Assembly: GCA_046327755.1 (NCBI GenBank)
Contig: JAXLXW010000006.1
Span: forward strand, 62,001 to 126,000
Source: SCN-70-22 sp046327755
GTDB lineage: Bacteria; Gemmatimonadota; Gemmatimonadetes; Gemmatimonadales; Gemmatimonadaceae
Direction: 5' to 3'
Length of the DNA: 64,000 bases
Shown here: positions 43,561 through 52,189 of the stretch, in pieces
Numbering within the stretch: the first letter of the stretch is position 1
Layout: each line of letters begins with the position of its first letter
Notes under the pieces: generated by a model
What the model was told of the DNA's origin: nothing
The model's input: the letters and a program-made list of their open reading frames with translations, nothing else
Databases searched by the model: none
Made by a program: the position numbers and the translations under genes

Positions 43561-46389
43561 GTGGCCAAGCTCTGCCCCCAATGCGGTAAGGAGTACAGCG
43601 ACGACGATCGGTTCTGCACGATCGACGGCGCGGCGTTGATCGCGTCCGGTGGTGGCGCCAACTCGCTGATCGGGACGGTGCTCGCCGACCGCTACCTCGT
43701 GCAGGAGCGGCTCGGCGAAGGTGGGATGGGCGAGGTGTACCTGGCGGAGCACGTGCGCATCAAGCGCAAGGTGGCGGTCAAGCTCATGCGCTCGTGGATG
43801 GTCGGCGATCCGGTGGCGGTGTCGCGCTTCCATCGCGAGGCGGAGAACGCGTCGCAGATCTCCCATCCGAACGTCGCCCAGGTCTACGACTTCGGCGAGA
43901 CGTCGGACGGGATGATCTACCTGGCGATGGAGTTCGTGCCCGGCGAGCCGCTGTCGTCGATCCTCGACCGCGAGGGGCGTCTGCACACCGTGCGTGCCGT
44001 GGAAATCATCCGGCAGACGTCGGAAGCGCTGGTCGCCGCGCACGGGATGGGGATCCTGCATCGCGATCTCAAGCCCGACAACGTGATGATCGCCCGGACG
44101 CGCGCCGGGACCGACCTGGTCAAGCTGGTCGACTTCGGGATCGCGCGCGTCATGAGTCGCGGGACGCAGCAGTTCACGTCCACCGGCATGATCGTCGGCA
44201 CGCCGGACTACATGAGCCCGGAGCAGCTGACGGGGGACGCGCTCGACGAGCGCTCGGACCTGTACGCCCTCGCGCTCATCGCCTTCCGCGTCCTCACGGG
44301 CGAGGGGGCATTCAAGGCGAACGCAGCCGGCGACGCGCTCATGGCGCGCATGCTGGGCAAGCCGCGTGCGCTGGCCGAAGTGCTCCCCGACGTGGCCTGG
44401 CCCTCGGGACTGCAGGCGGCGTTCGACCGGGCGCTGAGCGCCGACCCGGCGGCTCGTTATGCAGACGCGATGGAGTTCGTCGCCGAGCTCGACGCCGCGG
44501 TGAGCGAGATGCCGCTGACGGAAGAGGATCAGGCCTATCTCCTCCTCCTCTCGCAGCGCATGGCGACGCCGAGCCGCGGCGGGATGGCGATCGACACCTC
44601 GACGCCGGTGCGCTCGATGTCGGCGGTGCGCAGCTCGCTCAACCCGACGCCGACGTCGGGGCAGCGCTCGGTGAGCGTGGTGACGCCGCCGAGCGAGTCG
44701 CAGGCGTTGCCACGCCCGACGCTCCCGCCGACGGTGGCGACGCCGGCGGCGACGCCGGCTGCAACGCCCGGCGCGTCGGGCGACGGCGATTCCGGCGAGG
44801 GGGCGGCGCGCACCGCCGAGACCGTCGCATCCCGCGCCGCCGAACCTGCGCCGGGCGTGACCAAGGGGACGCCGACGGTGAAGGTGCGTCACGCGGCATC
44901 GACCACTCCGCTCCCCGCGATCAGCGACCTTGGCGGCTCGGTGGTCAACGCCCCGGCGGGCGACGCCTCGTCGGGAGACGCCCCGGCGAAGGGAGGAGGC
45001 GGAAGGATGGGGATGCTTGCCGCCGCGGCGTTAGGCATCGTGGTCCTCGGCTTCGCCGCCACCAAGTTGATGGGGGGGAAGGCGGAGCCTGCGCCGGCGG
45101 TCACCGCTGCCACGGACTCCGTCGCCAGCGACGCGGCGCCGGCCGCGAGCGACAGCGCGCCCGCTGCGACGCTTCCGGCCGCGGCGGGTACGGACAGCGA
45201 GTACGTGCAGCGCGCCCGAAGCGGCGTCCTCTTCGTGACGTCGTCGGCCGGGCGCGGGAGTGCCTTCCTCGTCGACTCATCGGGCATCTTCCTCACCGCG
45301 GCGTCACTCGTCCCCGCGGACCAGCGCGTCGACGTCTTCATCGACGGCGAACACTCGGTGAAGGCGAACGTCGCGTCGATCGACAGCGCCAATGGCGTCG
45401 CCGCACTCGTGGTCTCGCCGCGACGCTGCCGGCGCTGCCGCACGCTGGACGTGGGGCGGCGCGACACCGCGACCACGGCGGCGGCGGTCGGCGACTCGCT
45501 CCTCGCGCTCCGCGTCGTGGGGCGCAGCAGCGTGACGCAGCAATCGGTGGTTGTCGCCAAGGTGAACGGCACCTCGCTCGGCGCCGCGGGGGCGGTCGGC
45601 AATGCGGCGTTAGGGGCCCCGGTCCTCAACCCCAGGACCGGGGGCGTGGCCGGGATCGTCACCCGCCGCAAGGGGGCCACCGCCATCGTCGGCGCCGGCG
45701 CACTGCGTGCCCTCCTGGCCACGGCGCGTAGCGCGGCGGCGGGGATCACCCCGGACACCACGCTCACCCGCTCGTGGCCCGCGCGCCCCGTGCCGTCAGA
45801 TGCAATCGCGGCGGCCGAGGCGGGGAACGTCGACCTCCAGCAGTACCGCGTGACGCAGGGCGGCTTCGACATCCTCGCCATGACGCCGCAGGTCCTGGCC
45901 TGGCGCATGGCCAGGTCGGCGCCGGCGCCATCCGACAACCCGTTCGACATCGGGGCCAAGACCCCAGCCGGTCCCCCCGACCCGCTCCTCGAGTGGAGGG
46001 CGTGGCGCGACTACCGCGAGGAACGGCGCGCCGTCGTCGTCCTCGAGATCGCCCCCGACAAGGCTGCCTATCCGCAGCGCCCCGACAAGCCGCTCGACGC
46101 CAAGAAGGGTGACTTCTACTCGATGACGATCACGCGCGACGGAACGCCGCTCGTCCCGCTGGAGAGCCAGACCATACATGCCGTCGGCAACCCGGACGCG
46201 TACAAGCGCGACAAGAAGGCGGTGCCGAATGCCGGCGTCTACGTCTTCCATCCGGCCGACTTCGCCAACGCTGCGGCGTCGTACCAGGTGCAGGTGGTCG
46301 ATGCGGACCAGAAGCGTCGCGTGACGGTGGCGCTCACGCCGGCCATGCTGCAGGCGATCGCGAGGGACCTCGGGGGCTGGCTCAAGTAG
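43561..46389 (+). CDS. Ser/Thr kinase fused to a degenerate HtrA-like protease domain
   Basis: The 942-residue protein starts (GTG) with a small zinc ribbon (CPQCGKEYSDDDRFC, residues 5-19). The kinase domain (about 45-310) is intact: GEGGMG (52-57), VAVKLM lysine, HRDLKPDN (167-174), DFG (191-193), GTPDYMSPE. A long Thr/Ala/Pro-rich linker leads to a membrane helix (about 485-502). Outside is a trypsin/HtrA-like fold (about 550-725: GSAFLVDSSGIFLTAASLV...), but the triad positions read Ser instead of His, Val/Ala instead of Asp, and NAALGAP instead of GNSGGP, so it should not be catalytic. It also has a CRRC pair. A final domain (740-942) is unrecognised. It stands alone, with convergent neighbour downstream. 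Confidence 0.88.
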   Translation: MAKLCPQCGKEYSDDDRFCTIDGAALIASGGGANSLIGTVLADRYLVQERLGEGGMGEVYLAEHVRIKRKVAVKLMRSWMVGDPVAVSRFHREAENASQISHPNVAQVYDFGETSDGMIYLAMEFVPGEPLSSILDREGRLHTVRAVEIIRQTSEALVAAHGMGILHRDLKPDNVMIARTRAGTDLVKLVDFGIARVMSRGTQQFTSTGMIVGTPDYMSPEQLTGDALDERSDLYALALIAFRVLTGEGAFKANAAGDALMARMLGKPRALAEVLPDVAWPSGLQAAFDRALSADPAARYADAMEFVAELDAAVSEMPLTEEDQAYLLLLSQRMATPSRGGMAIDTSTPVRSMSAVRSSLNPTPTSGQRSVSVVTPPSESQALPRPTLPPTVATPAATPAATPGASGDGDSGEGAARTAETVASRAAEPAPGVTKGTPTVKVRHAASTTPLPAISDLGGSVVNAPAGDASSGDAPAKGGGGRMGMLAAAALGIVVLGFAATKLMGGKAEPAPAVTAATDSVASDAAPAASDSAPAATLPAAAGTDSEYVQRARSGVLFVTSSAGRGSAFLVDSSGIFLTAASLVPADQRVDVFIDGEHSVKANVASIDSANGVAALVVSPRRCRRCRTLDVGRRDTATTAAAVGDSLLALRVVGRSSVTQQSVVVAKVNGTSLGAAGAVGNAALGAPVLNPRTGGVAGIVTRRKGATAIVGAGALRALLATARSAAAGITPDTTLTRSWPARPVPSDAIAAAEAGNVDLQQYRVTQGGFDILAMTPQVLAWRMARSAPAPSDNPFDIGAKTPAGPPDPLLEWRAWRDYREERRAVVVLEIAPDKAAYPQRPDKPLDAKKGDFYSMTITRDGTPLVPLESQTIHAVGNPDAYKRDKKAVPNAGVYVFHPADFANAAASYQVQVVDADQKRRVTVALTPAMLQAIARDLGGWLK

Positions 46390-46401
46390 CCCCCGCGATG
46401 T

Positions 46402-46436
46402 GCGTGAGGCACGGCGCCCGTCGGCGCGCCTCACGC
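46402..46436. terminator. Bidirectional hairpin
   Basis: GCGTGAGGC (46402-46410) and GCCTCACGC (46428-46436) form a perfect 9-bp stem between the ends of two convergent genes. Confidence 0.65.
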
Positions 46437-46454
46437 CTCCTCGATTCGCGCGTG

Positions 46455-47696
46455 CTACGCGGTCGCCAAGGCCTCGCTCGCCACGCGCGCGCACTCCGCC
46501 AGCACCGCGGCCCCCACCATGATCGAACCGTCCGCGGCGTAGAAGCGCGGCGAGTGCGCCGCGATCGACGCCCCCCCGGGCTCGCGTGCCCCGATGCGCA
46601 GGAAGCACCCCGGGATCTTCTCCATGTAGAAGGCGAAATCCTCGCCCCCCATGTTGGTGATCCCGAACGGGACGACGGCGTGCTCGCCCAACACCGTGGT
46701 CGCCGCCTGCCGCGCCCACGCGGCCTCGCGCACGGGGTTCACGATCGGCGGCGTCCCCAGTTCGAGCGCCACCTCGGCGCGCACGCCGTACGCCTCGCCG
46801 ACCTGGGTGGCCAGGCGCGTGACCTCCTCGCCCAGGCGACGCCGCGTGACCGGGTCCATCGCCCGCAACGTGCCGGTGAGTGTTGCAGTCTCGGGGATGA
46901 CGTTCGACGCAACCCCGGCGTGGACGCTCCCCACGGTGCAAACGGCTGGGGCGGCGGGGTCGAGTCGGCGGGCGACGATCGTCTGCAGCGCGGTGATGAC
47001 CGCCGCGGCGGCGACGACGGCATCGGCCGACTCGTGCGGACGGGCACCGTGCGCCCCGCGCCCCACCAGCGTGATGCTGAAGCTGTCGGCCGAGGCGGCC
47101 AACGGCCCCGGCTCGGCGATGACCTGCCCCACGTCGAACCGCCGGTCGACATGGCCGCCGAAGATCGCCGCGACGCCGTCCAGCGCGCCGCTGGCGAGGA
47201 TGGCGGGGGCGCCGGCGCCGACTTCTTCCGCCGGCTGCAAGACGACGAGGACATCGCCACGCGCCGGGTGACGCACGAGGTCCATCGCGGCCCCGATGGC
47301 CCAGGTGGCGTGCACGTCGTGCCCGCAGGCGTGCATCACCCCCGGAACCGCCGACGCGTAGTCGAGTCCGGTCTCCTCATGGATCGGGAGGGCGTCGATG
47401 TCGCCGCGCACGGCGACGACCGGCGCGCCGGGGTCGCGCCCCTTGAAGCGGGCCACGATCCCGGTGTTGGCCACACGCGTCACCGCACCGCCTAACGACT
47501 CGACGACGGCAGCGAGCCGGTCGGACGTCGCGTACTCCTTCCACGACAGTTCCGGGTGGCGGTGCAGCTCGCGGCGGAGGGCCACGAGGCGCACCAGTTC
47601 GTCGTGCGTGAAGCGCTCGCGGGCCGGCGCCGGGGCGTCGAGGTAGATCGGGACGCCGGTGGTCGGCGTGCTGATCACGACCCGCGAATTACTCAC
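46455..47696 (-). CDS. M20D amidohydrolase, likely N-acyl (N-succinyl) L-amino acid deacylase
   Basis: The 413-residue protein is an M20D-type amidohydrolase with metal-binding CGHDVH (about 121-126), the catalytic PAEEVGAG pair, a GGHVD histidine and a late MGGEDFAFYM plus AHSPRF histidine. Relatives hydrolyse hippurate, IAA-amino acids, N-acetyl-diaminopimelate or N-acyl amino acids. Its GTG start overlaps the TAA of the racemase gene by eight bases, so they are co-translated. In Geobacillus kaustophilus and similar bacteria the neighbour of an NSAR racemase is an M20 desuccinylase specific for L-amino acids. By that context I infer the same role here: removal of the acyl group after racemisation. 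Confidence 0.88.
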   Translation of the reverse strand: MSNSRVVISTPTTGVPIYLDAPAPARERFTHDELVRLVALRRELHRHPELSWKEYATSDRLAAVVESLGGAVTRVANTGIVARFKGRDPGAPVVAVRGDIDALPIHEETGLDYASAVPGVMHACGHDVHATWAIGAAMDLVRHPARGDVLVVLQPAEEVGAGAPAILASGALDGVAAIFGGHVDRRFDVGQVIAEPGPLAASADSFSITLVGRGAHGARPHESADAVVAAAAVITALQTIVARRLDPAAPAVCTVGSVHAGVASNVIPETATLTGTLRAMDPVTRRRLGEEVTRLATQVGEAYGVRAEVALELGTPPIVNPVREAAWARQAATTVLGEHAVVPFGITNMGGEDFAFYMEKIPGCFLRIGAREPGGASIAAHSPRFYAADGSIMVGAAVLAECARVASEALATA

Positions 47697-48810
47697 CCAG
47701 GCGCTCCAGGCGCACGGTGAGGTCGTCGATGCGGTCCATGTCGACCGTGACTCCGATGCCGGGGCGGTCGAGCGGGACCGTCACGTAGCCGTCGGGCGAC
47801 ATCGTCCACTCCGGCGTGACGACGTCGCGCGCCCAGTAGCGCGCACTGGGGCTCACGTCGCCCGGCTTCTGGAAGTTGGGGAGCGAGGCGAGCGCCACGT
47901 TGTAGGCGCGCCCGATCCCGCTCTCCAGCATCCCGCCGCACCAGACCGGGATCCCCTTCGACTCGCAGAAGTCGTGGATCGCGAGCGACGGGCCGAAGCC
48001 CCCCACGCGCCCCGGCTTGATGTTGATGATGCGTCCCGCGTCGAGCGTCACCATGTCCTGCGCGCGGGCCAGCGAGGTGATCGACTCGTCCAGGCAGACC
48101 GGCGTCTTGAGGCGGCGTTGCAGCTCGGCGTGCCGGACGATGTCCTCCCAGTCGAGCGGCTGCTCGAACATCATGAGGTTCAGGTCGTCCATCGCCACGA
48201 GGGCGTCGGCCGTCTCGAGCGTGTAGGCGTTGTTGGCGTCGGCCATGATCGGGGCGTCGGGGAAGGTCTCGCGCACGGCGCGCACGTACTCGACGTCCTT
48301 CCCCGGCTTGATCTTGATCTTGATCTTGCGGTACCCCTCGGCCAGGGCGGCGCGCGCCTTCTCGACCAGCTTGTCGGGTGACGCCTGGATGCCTAACGAA
48401 ATCCCGACCGGGATGCGGTCGCGCGTCCCCCCGATGAGGCGGGCCAGCGGGATCTGCAGCCGCTCGGCCTCGACCCCCCACATCCCCATCTCCACCCCCG
48501 CCTTGGCCATGTTGTGCCCGCGGAAGTCCTGCTCCAGCACCGCGTGCACGTCGCCCGGAGCGGCGAAGCTCTTGCCTAGGACGCGCGGCGCCACCCACTT
48601 GGTGATCGCCAGCCACGCCGTATCGATCGTCTCCGAGGTGTAGTTGGGGGTGTCGTCGGCGACCATCTCGCTCCAGGCCGTGGCGCCGCTCGCGTCGCGC
48701 AGCTCGAGGAGGCAGATGCGGCGCGCGGTCATCGTGCCGGAGGAGATCTGGAACGGCTCGCGCAGCGGGAGCCCGATTTCACGAAGGGTGATGCTGGTCA
48801 GCTGCAACAT
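47689..48810 (-). CDS. Enolase-superfamily racemase, NSAR/OSBS type
   Basis: The 373-residue protein belongs to the muconate-lactonising subgroup of the enolase superfamily. Visible catalytic parts are the KIKIKIK block (Lys about 162-164), DANNAY (about 190-195), MFEQP Glu (about 215), LDES (about 239), NIKPGRVGG Lys (about 263) and GGMLESGIG. The motifs fit o-succinylbenzoate synthase / N-succinylamino-acid racemase. No other menaquinone gene is present, whereas a GNAT transferase and an M20 hydrolase flank it. That is the gene set of the NSAR pathway, so racemisation of N-acyl amino acids is the better call than MenC. It starts 43 bases after the GNAT gene and overlaps the M20 gene. Confidence 0.88.
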   Translation of the reverse strand: MLQLTSITLREIGLPLREPFQISSGTMTARRICLLELRDASGATAWSEMVADDTPNYTSETIDTAWLAITKWVAPRVLGKSFAAPGDVHAVLEQDFRGHNMAKAGVEMGMWGVEAERLQIPLARLIGGTRDRIPVGISLGIQASPDKLVEKARAALAEGYRKIKIKIKPGKDVEYVRAVRETFPDAPIMADANNAYTLETADALVAMDDLNLMMFEQPLDWEDIVRHAELQRRLKTPVCLDESITSLARAQDMVTLDAGRIINIKPGRVGGFGPSLAIHDFCESKGIPVWCGGMLESGIGRAYNVALASLPNFQKPGDVSPSARYWARDVVTPEWTMSPDGYVTVPLDRPGIGVTVDMDRIDDLTVRLERLGE

Positions 48811-48853
48811 GCGTGGTCGGACGGGGGGACGAGTGAATGGGAGGCGGAACGTG

Positions 48854-49675
48854 CTAAGCCGAGGCTTCGAGGACGTAGTAGGGGTAGGCGCCGCCCTGGG
48901 CTCGGACGAACCGGACGACCTTGAGGCCGCGGGCGAAGTGCGCGCCGAAGGCCGCGCGGACGCTCAATCGCCACCGCATGGCATCGTCGCCCCCGGCGCC
49001 CTGGACGGCCACCAGGTCGTGCGGGACCTGCACGCGCACCGCGCGCCCCGAGGCGTCGGCTGCAAAGGCGGGAAGTCCGTCGCCGGCCAGCGGGTTCGCC
49101 AGCGGCAGGTCACCGTCACCCGGCCGCACGGCATCGCTCCCCGGCGTCGGAGTGTACGGCTCCATGAGCTCCCACGCATACACGAAGCGGTCCGTCGGCA
49201 GCTCGCCGTGCAAGGTGCTCCCCGTATTGGCGCCGTAGATGTTCTCGACGTACTCCACGGGGCGCGCCCCCAGGCGGTTGATGTTGAAGTGTGCGTTGCG
49301 CGCCACCAATGGGTCGGCGGTCCAGAGCATTGTTTGGACGCCAAGGGAAATGCACCTTTCCCGCTGGTAGTGCTTGAGCCGGTCGCCGATGTGGCGCCCG
49401 CGCGCCTCCTCTCGCACCGCCAGCATGTCGGACCAGTGCGCCGGACGCCCGTCGCGAATGCCCGTCATGCCGAAGACAAAGCCGATCATGCGTCCGTTAC
49501 AGTCGAACGCGCCGGCGGTGACACCGCCGATCTTCTGCGAGACACGAAGGATCGCCCCGGGAACGCGTTCCGAGAAGCCGCGCCCCCACGTCTCCTCCTG
49601 CAGGTCCACGCACTCGGTGTACTCCTCGAGCGTGGTGAGGTCGCGGATCGTAACGGTGTCGAGAGGGTTGGACAT
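48854..49675 (-). CDS. GNAT acyltransferase, probable amino-acid N-succinyltransferase
   Basis: The 273-residue protein has a GNAT core: LEEYTECVDLQEETWG at the start, GFVFGMTG strand, and the acyl-CoA loop MLAVREEARGRHIGDRLKHYQRE (about 83-105), followed by TADPLVARNAHFNINRLGA. The last 100 residues form an extra domain. Proteins of this length and pattern are found next to NSAR-type racemases, where they put a succinyl or acyl group on D-amino acids as the first step. The ATG at 49675 is chosen; 14 more codons are open upstream. It is the first gene of the three-gene operon. A perfect TTGTATACAA palindrome lies 71 bases before its start, in the shared region with the GntR gene. Confidence 0.85.
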   Translation of the reverse strand: MSNPLDTVTIRDLTTLEEYTECVDLQEETWGRGFSERVPGAILRVSQKIGGVTAGAFDCNGRMIGFVFGMTGIRDGRPAHWSDMLAVREEARGRHIGDRLKHYQRERCISLGVQTMLWTADPLVARNAHFNINRLGARPVEYVENIYGANTGSTLHGELPTDRFVYAWELMEPYTPTPGSDAVRPGDGDLPLANPLAGDGLPAFAADASGRAVRVQVPHDLVAVQGAGGDDAMRWRLSVRAAFGAHFARGLKVVRFVRAQGGAYPYYVLEASA

Positions 49676-49743
49676 GCGGGGATCGTTGGGGCCGGTGCTC
49701 TTGCGTCCCTTCCACAAGAGTCATAGAGTCAGGAGTCGAACGC

Positions 49744-49760
49744 AATTGTATACAAAATTG
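49744..49760. promoter_or_regulatory. Palindromic operator for the GntR regulator (site 1)
   Basis: TTGTATACAA (49746-49755) is a perfect 10-bp palindrome inside the wider AATTGTATACAAAATTG. It lies in the 132-base divergent region between the GNAT and gntR genes. FCD-type GntR proteins often bind such short A/T-rich palindromes. The same sequence occurs upstream of the gene at 56179. By position it could control both divergent operons. Confidence 0.8.
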
Positions 49761-49807
49761 GTCCGCGAGAGAAGAGCCGGTTTCTGCCGCACGGGGGAGG
49801 GCGCCTG

Positions 49808-50521
49808 ATGGCCGCGACGATGAAGGGTGCCCCGCAGCGGGCGGCACGTCCCGAACTGGTCTACCGGAAGCTGCGCGAACTCATCGTGCGGGGACAACTC
49901 GCCCCAGGGACGCGCATCGTCGAGACCGACGTCGCGCAGCGCCTCGGCGTCTCCCGAACCCCAGTGCGGGGCGCCCTCCAGCGCCTCCAGCAGGAAGGGT
50001 ACATCCTCGACTCGCCGGCTCTGCAGCAGTCGCGACCCACCGTCGCCCCGCTCACGCGCGAGGACGCGCGGGAGCTCTTCTCGATCGTCGCGGAACTCGA
50101 GGGACTGGCCGCACGGTTCGCCGCGCAGCGCCCCGCCGCCGAGCGTGAAAAGCTGGTCGCGGACCTCACGTCCATCAACGAGCAGTTCCGCAAGGCCGCC
50201 GACGCCAAGCAGCAGAACCACAACCGACTCTGGGAACTCGACGAGAAGTTCCATCGCCGGTACGTCGAGGTCGGGGCCGGTCCCCGTCTTCTCGCCCTGC
50301 ACGACGCCGTGAAGCCGCAGGCCGAGCGCTACGAACGCATCTACGTCTCCCTCCTGTCGCGCGACCTCACGCCCTCGGTCGCCGAGCACGTCACCATCAT
50401 CAAGGCCATCAAGACGGGCAACGCCGACGTGGCGCAGTCATCGGTGCAGACCAACTGGCGCAACGCCGCCGATCGCCTCGGGAGCGTGATCACGAACGTG
50501 GGCGAGCGCGGCCAGTGGTGA
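49808..50521 (+). CDS. GntR-family transcription regulator, FCD subfamily
   Basis: The 237-residue protein has the GntR winged helix at the N-terminus (LVYRKLRELIVRGQLAPGTRI ... DVAQRLGVSRTPVRGALQRLQQEG, about residues 17-65). An all-helical FCD ligand domain follows (about 80-220), with DEKFHRRYVE and AEHVTIIKAI supplying the His/Asp metal- and acid-binding residues of this subfamily. Such regulators respond to small carboxylic acids or amino-acid derivatives. It is transcribed away from the GNAT-racemase-M20 operon and followed after 66 bases by the acyl-CoA ligase gene, so it likely controls both. The ligand is unknown; an N-acyl amino acid is a reasonable guess. Confidence 0.92.
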   Translation: MAATMKGAPQRAARPELVYRKLRELIVRGQLAPGTRIVETDVAQRLGVSRTPVRGALQRLQQEGYILDSPALQQSRPTVAPLTREDARELFSIVAELEGLAARFAAQRPAAEREKLVADLTSINEQFRKAADAKQQNHNRLWELDEKFHRRYVEVGAGPRLLALHDAVKPQAERYERIYVSLLSRDLTPSVAEHVTIIKAIKTGNADVAQSSVQTNWRNAADRLGSVITNVGERGQW

Positions 50522-50587
50522 GGACGTGTTGCGCGTGAAGACGCGGCACCACTGATCGATCACGACGGTCACCCGAACGACGCACGC

Positions 50588-52189
50588 ATGACAGGCGCCG
50601 CTCCTCCGCACGACTCTCTCCCGGCGCCCAGCGTGGGGCACCTGGTGCGCCAGGCGGCCGCGCGATTCGGGACGCGGGACCTGCTCCGCTTTGGCGAGGT
50701 GCGTCTCTCGTTCGAACAGGTCGAGCGACGCACGAACCAGCTGGCCAACGTCCTCCGCGCGCAGGGCGTCAGCCGCGGCGATCGCGTCGCCCTGATGCTC
50801 CCCAATGGTGTCGACTTTCCCCTCGCCTGGTTGGCCATCGCCAAGGCAGGCGCGGTGATGGTCCCCCTCAACGTGCAGTACCGCGCGCACGACCTCGCCT
50901 ACACGTTAGGCAACTCGGGGACCTCGGTCGTGCTCGCGGACCCTGCATTCGCCCCCCTGTTGCGCGAGGTCGCGCCGGCGCTTCCCGCGCTCCGCGCCCT
51001 CGTCGACGTGCCAGCGGGGGCGGCCGATGGGCGAGGGGAGAGCGCGATTGCAGCTGACGTACGCGCCGCACGCGCCGACCTCGACCTCGGCGACATCGGC
51101 CCGGCTGACCTGCTCAACATCCAGTACACCTCCGGGACTACGGGCGCCCCCAAGGGGTGCATGCTCTCCCACGAGTACTGGCTCCGGCTCGCCGAGCGGT
51201 CGGTGCGCTTCTCGGGAGTCGGCGAAGACGACGTGGCCCTCACGGCGCAGCCGTTCTACTACATGGATCCGCAGTGGAACGTGGGGATGGCGCTCGTTGC
51301 CGGCTGCTCCCTCGTCATCCTCCCGCGATTCTCGGCGTCGACCTTCTGGAAGACCGTGAAGGAGACGGGGACCACCTTCTTCTACGTGCTGGGGACGATG
51401 CCGGTGTATCTCCTGAAGCAGCCCCCCGACCCCGAGGTCGAGCGCGGGCACCGCGTGCGCTACGTCGCGTGCTCCGGGATCGTCCCCCAGCTGCACGCCG
51501 AGTTCGAGGCGCGCTGGGGGGTGCCGTGGCGCGAGGCCTTCGGGATGACGGAGACGGGCGTCGACCTCTTCGTCCCGGTTGAGGATGCGACGTGCGTGGG
51601 GAGTGGCGCCGCGGGTCGCCCCGTCGATGGCAAGGAGGCGCGGGTGGTCGACGTCGATGGTCGCCCGTTAGGCGACGACGCCGTCGGCGAACTGTGCGTG
51701 CGCGGGACCGGGATGATGCTGGGCTACTGGAACAACCCGGGCGCCACCGCCGAGCGGATCCGCGATGGGTGGTTGCACACCGGCGACCTGGCCTATCGCG
51801 ACGCCAAGGGATACTACCACATCGTCGGGCGGCTCAAGGACATGATCCGTCGCACCGGGGAGAACATCTCCGCGGTGGAGGTGGAGGGGGTGCTGGCGCA
51901 GCACCCGGCGGTGCGCGGCGCGGCGGTGGTCCCCGTCGCGGACGAACTGCGAGGGGAGGAGGTGAAGGCGTTCATTCAGCTGCAACCCGGGCGCGAGGGG
52001 ACCGATCCGAGCGCGATCGTCGACTTCGCCCGGGAGCAGCTCGCCGCCTTCAAGGTGCCGCGCTTCATCGAGTACGTCGACGACCTGCCGCGCACGCCAT
52101 CCGAGAAGGTGGCGAAGCACGAGTTACTGGCCCGCACGAGCGACCAGCGCCGTGGCGCGTGGGACGCCACCACCGGAACCTGGGGATGA
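50588..52189 (+). CDS. Acyl-CoA synthetase (AMP-binding enzyme)
   Basis: The 533-residue protein is an ANL-family adenylating enzyme. It carries the P-loop YTSGTTGAPKG (about 179-189), the ATP motif FGMTETG (about 317-323), the hinge GWLHTGDLAY ... YYHIVGRLKDMIRRTGENISAVEVE, and the C-terminal catalytic lysine near TPSEKVAKHEL. It activates a carboxylic acid to acyl-AMP and then acyl-CoA in the cytoplasm. The closest functional groups by motif are crotonobetaine/carnitine-type and medium-chain ligases, but the substrate cannot be read. The stop overlaps the next ATG (ATGA), joining it to the crotonase gene. Placement after the gntR gene suggests it processes the carbon skeleton or acyl group of the same substrates. 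Confidence 0.9.
   Translation: MTGAAPPHDSLPAPSVGHLVRQAAARFGTRDLLRFGEVRLSFEQVERRTNQLANVLRAQGVSRGDRVALMLPNGVDFPLAWLAIAKAGAVMVPLNVQYRAHDLAYTLGNSGTSVVLADPAFAPLLREVAPALPALRALVDVPAGAADGRGESAIAADVRAARADLDLGDIGPADLLNIQYTSGTTGAPKGCMLSHEYWLRLAERSVRFSGVGEDDVALTAQPFYYMDPQWNVGMALVAGCSLVILPRFSASTFWKTVKETGTTFFYVLGTMPVYLLKQPPDPEVERGHRVRYVACSGIVPQLHAEFEARWGVPWREAFGMTETGVDLFVPVEDATCVGSGAAGRPVDGKEARVVDVDGRPLGDDAVGELCVRGTGMMLGYWNNPGATAERIRDGWLHTGDLAYRDAKGYYHIVGRLKDMIRRTGENISAVEVEGVLAQHPAVRGAAVVPVADELRGEEVKAFIQLQPGREGTDPSAIVDFAREQLAAFKVPRFIEYVDDLPRTPSEKVAKHELLARTSDQRRGAWDATTGTWG

Noticed and set aside
47689..48810. Menaquinone o-succinylbenzoate synthase (menC)
   Set aside because: Motifs allow it, but there are no other men genes, while the GNAT and M20 neighbours fit the NSAR pathway.
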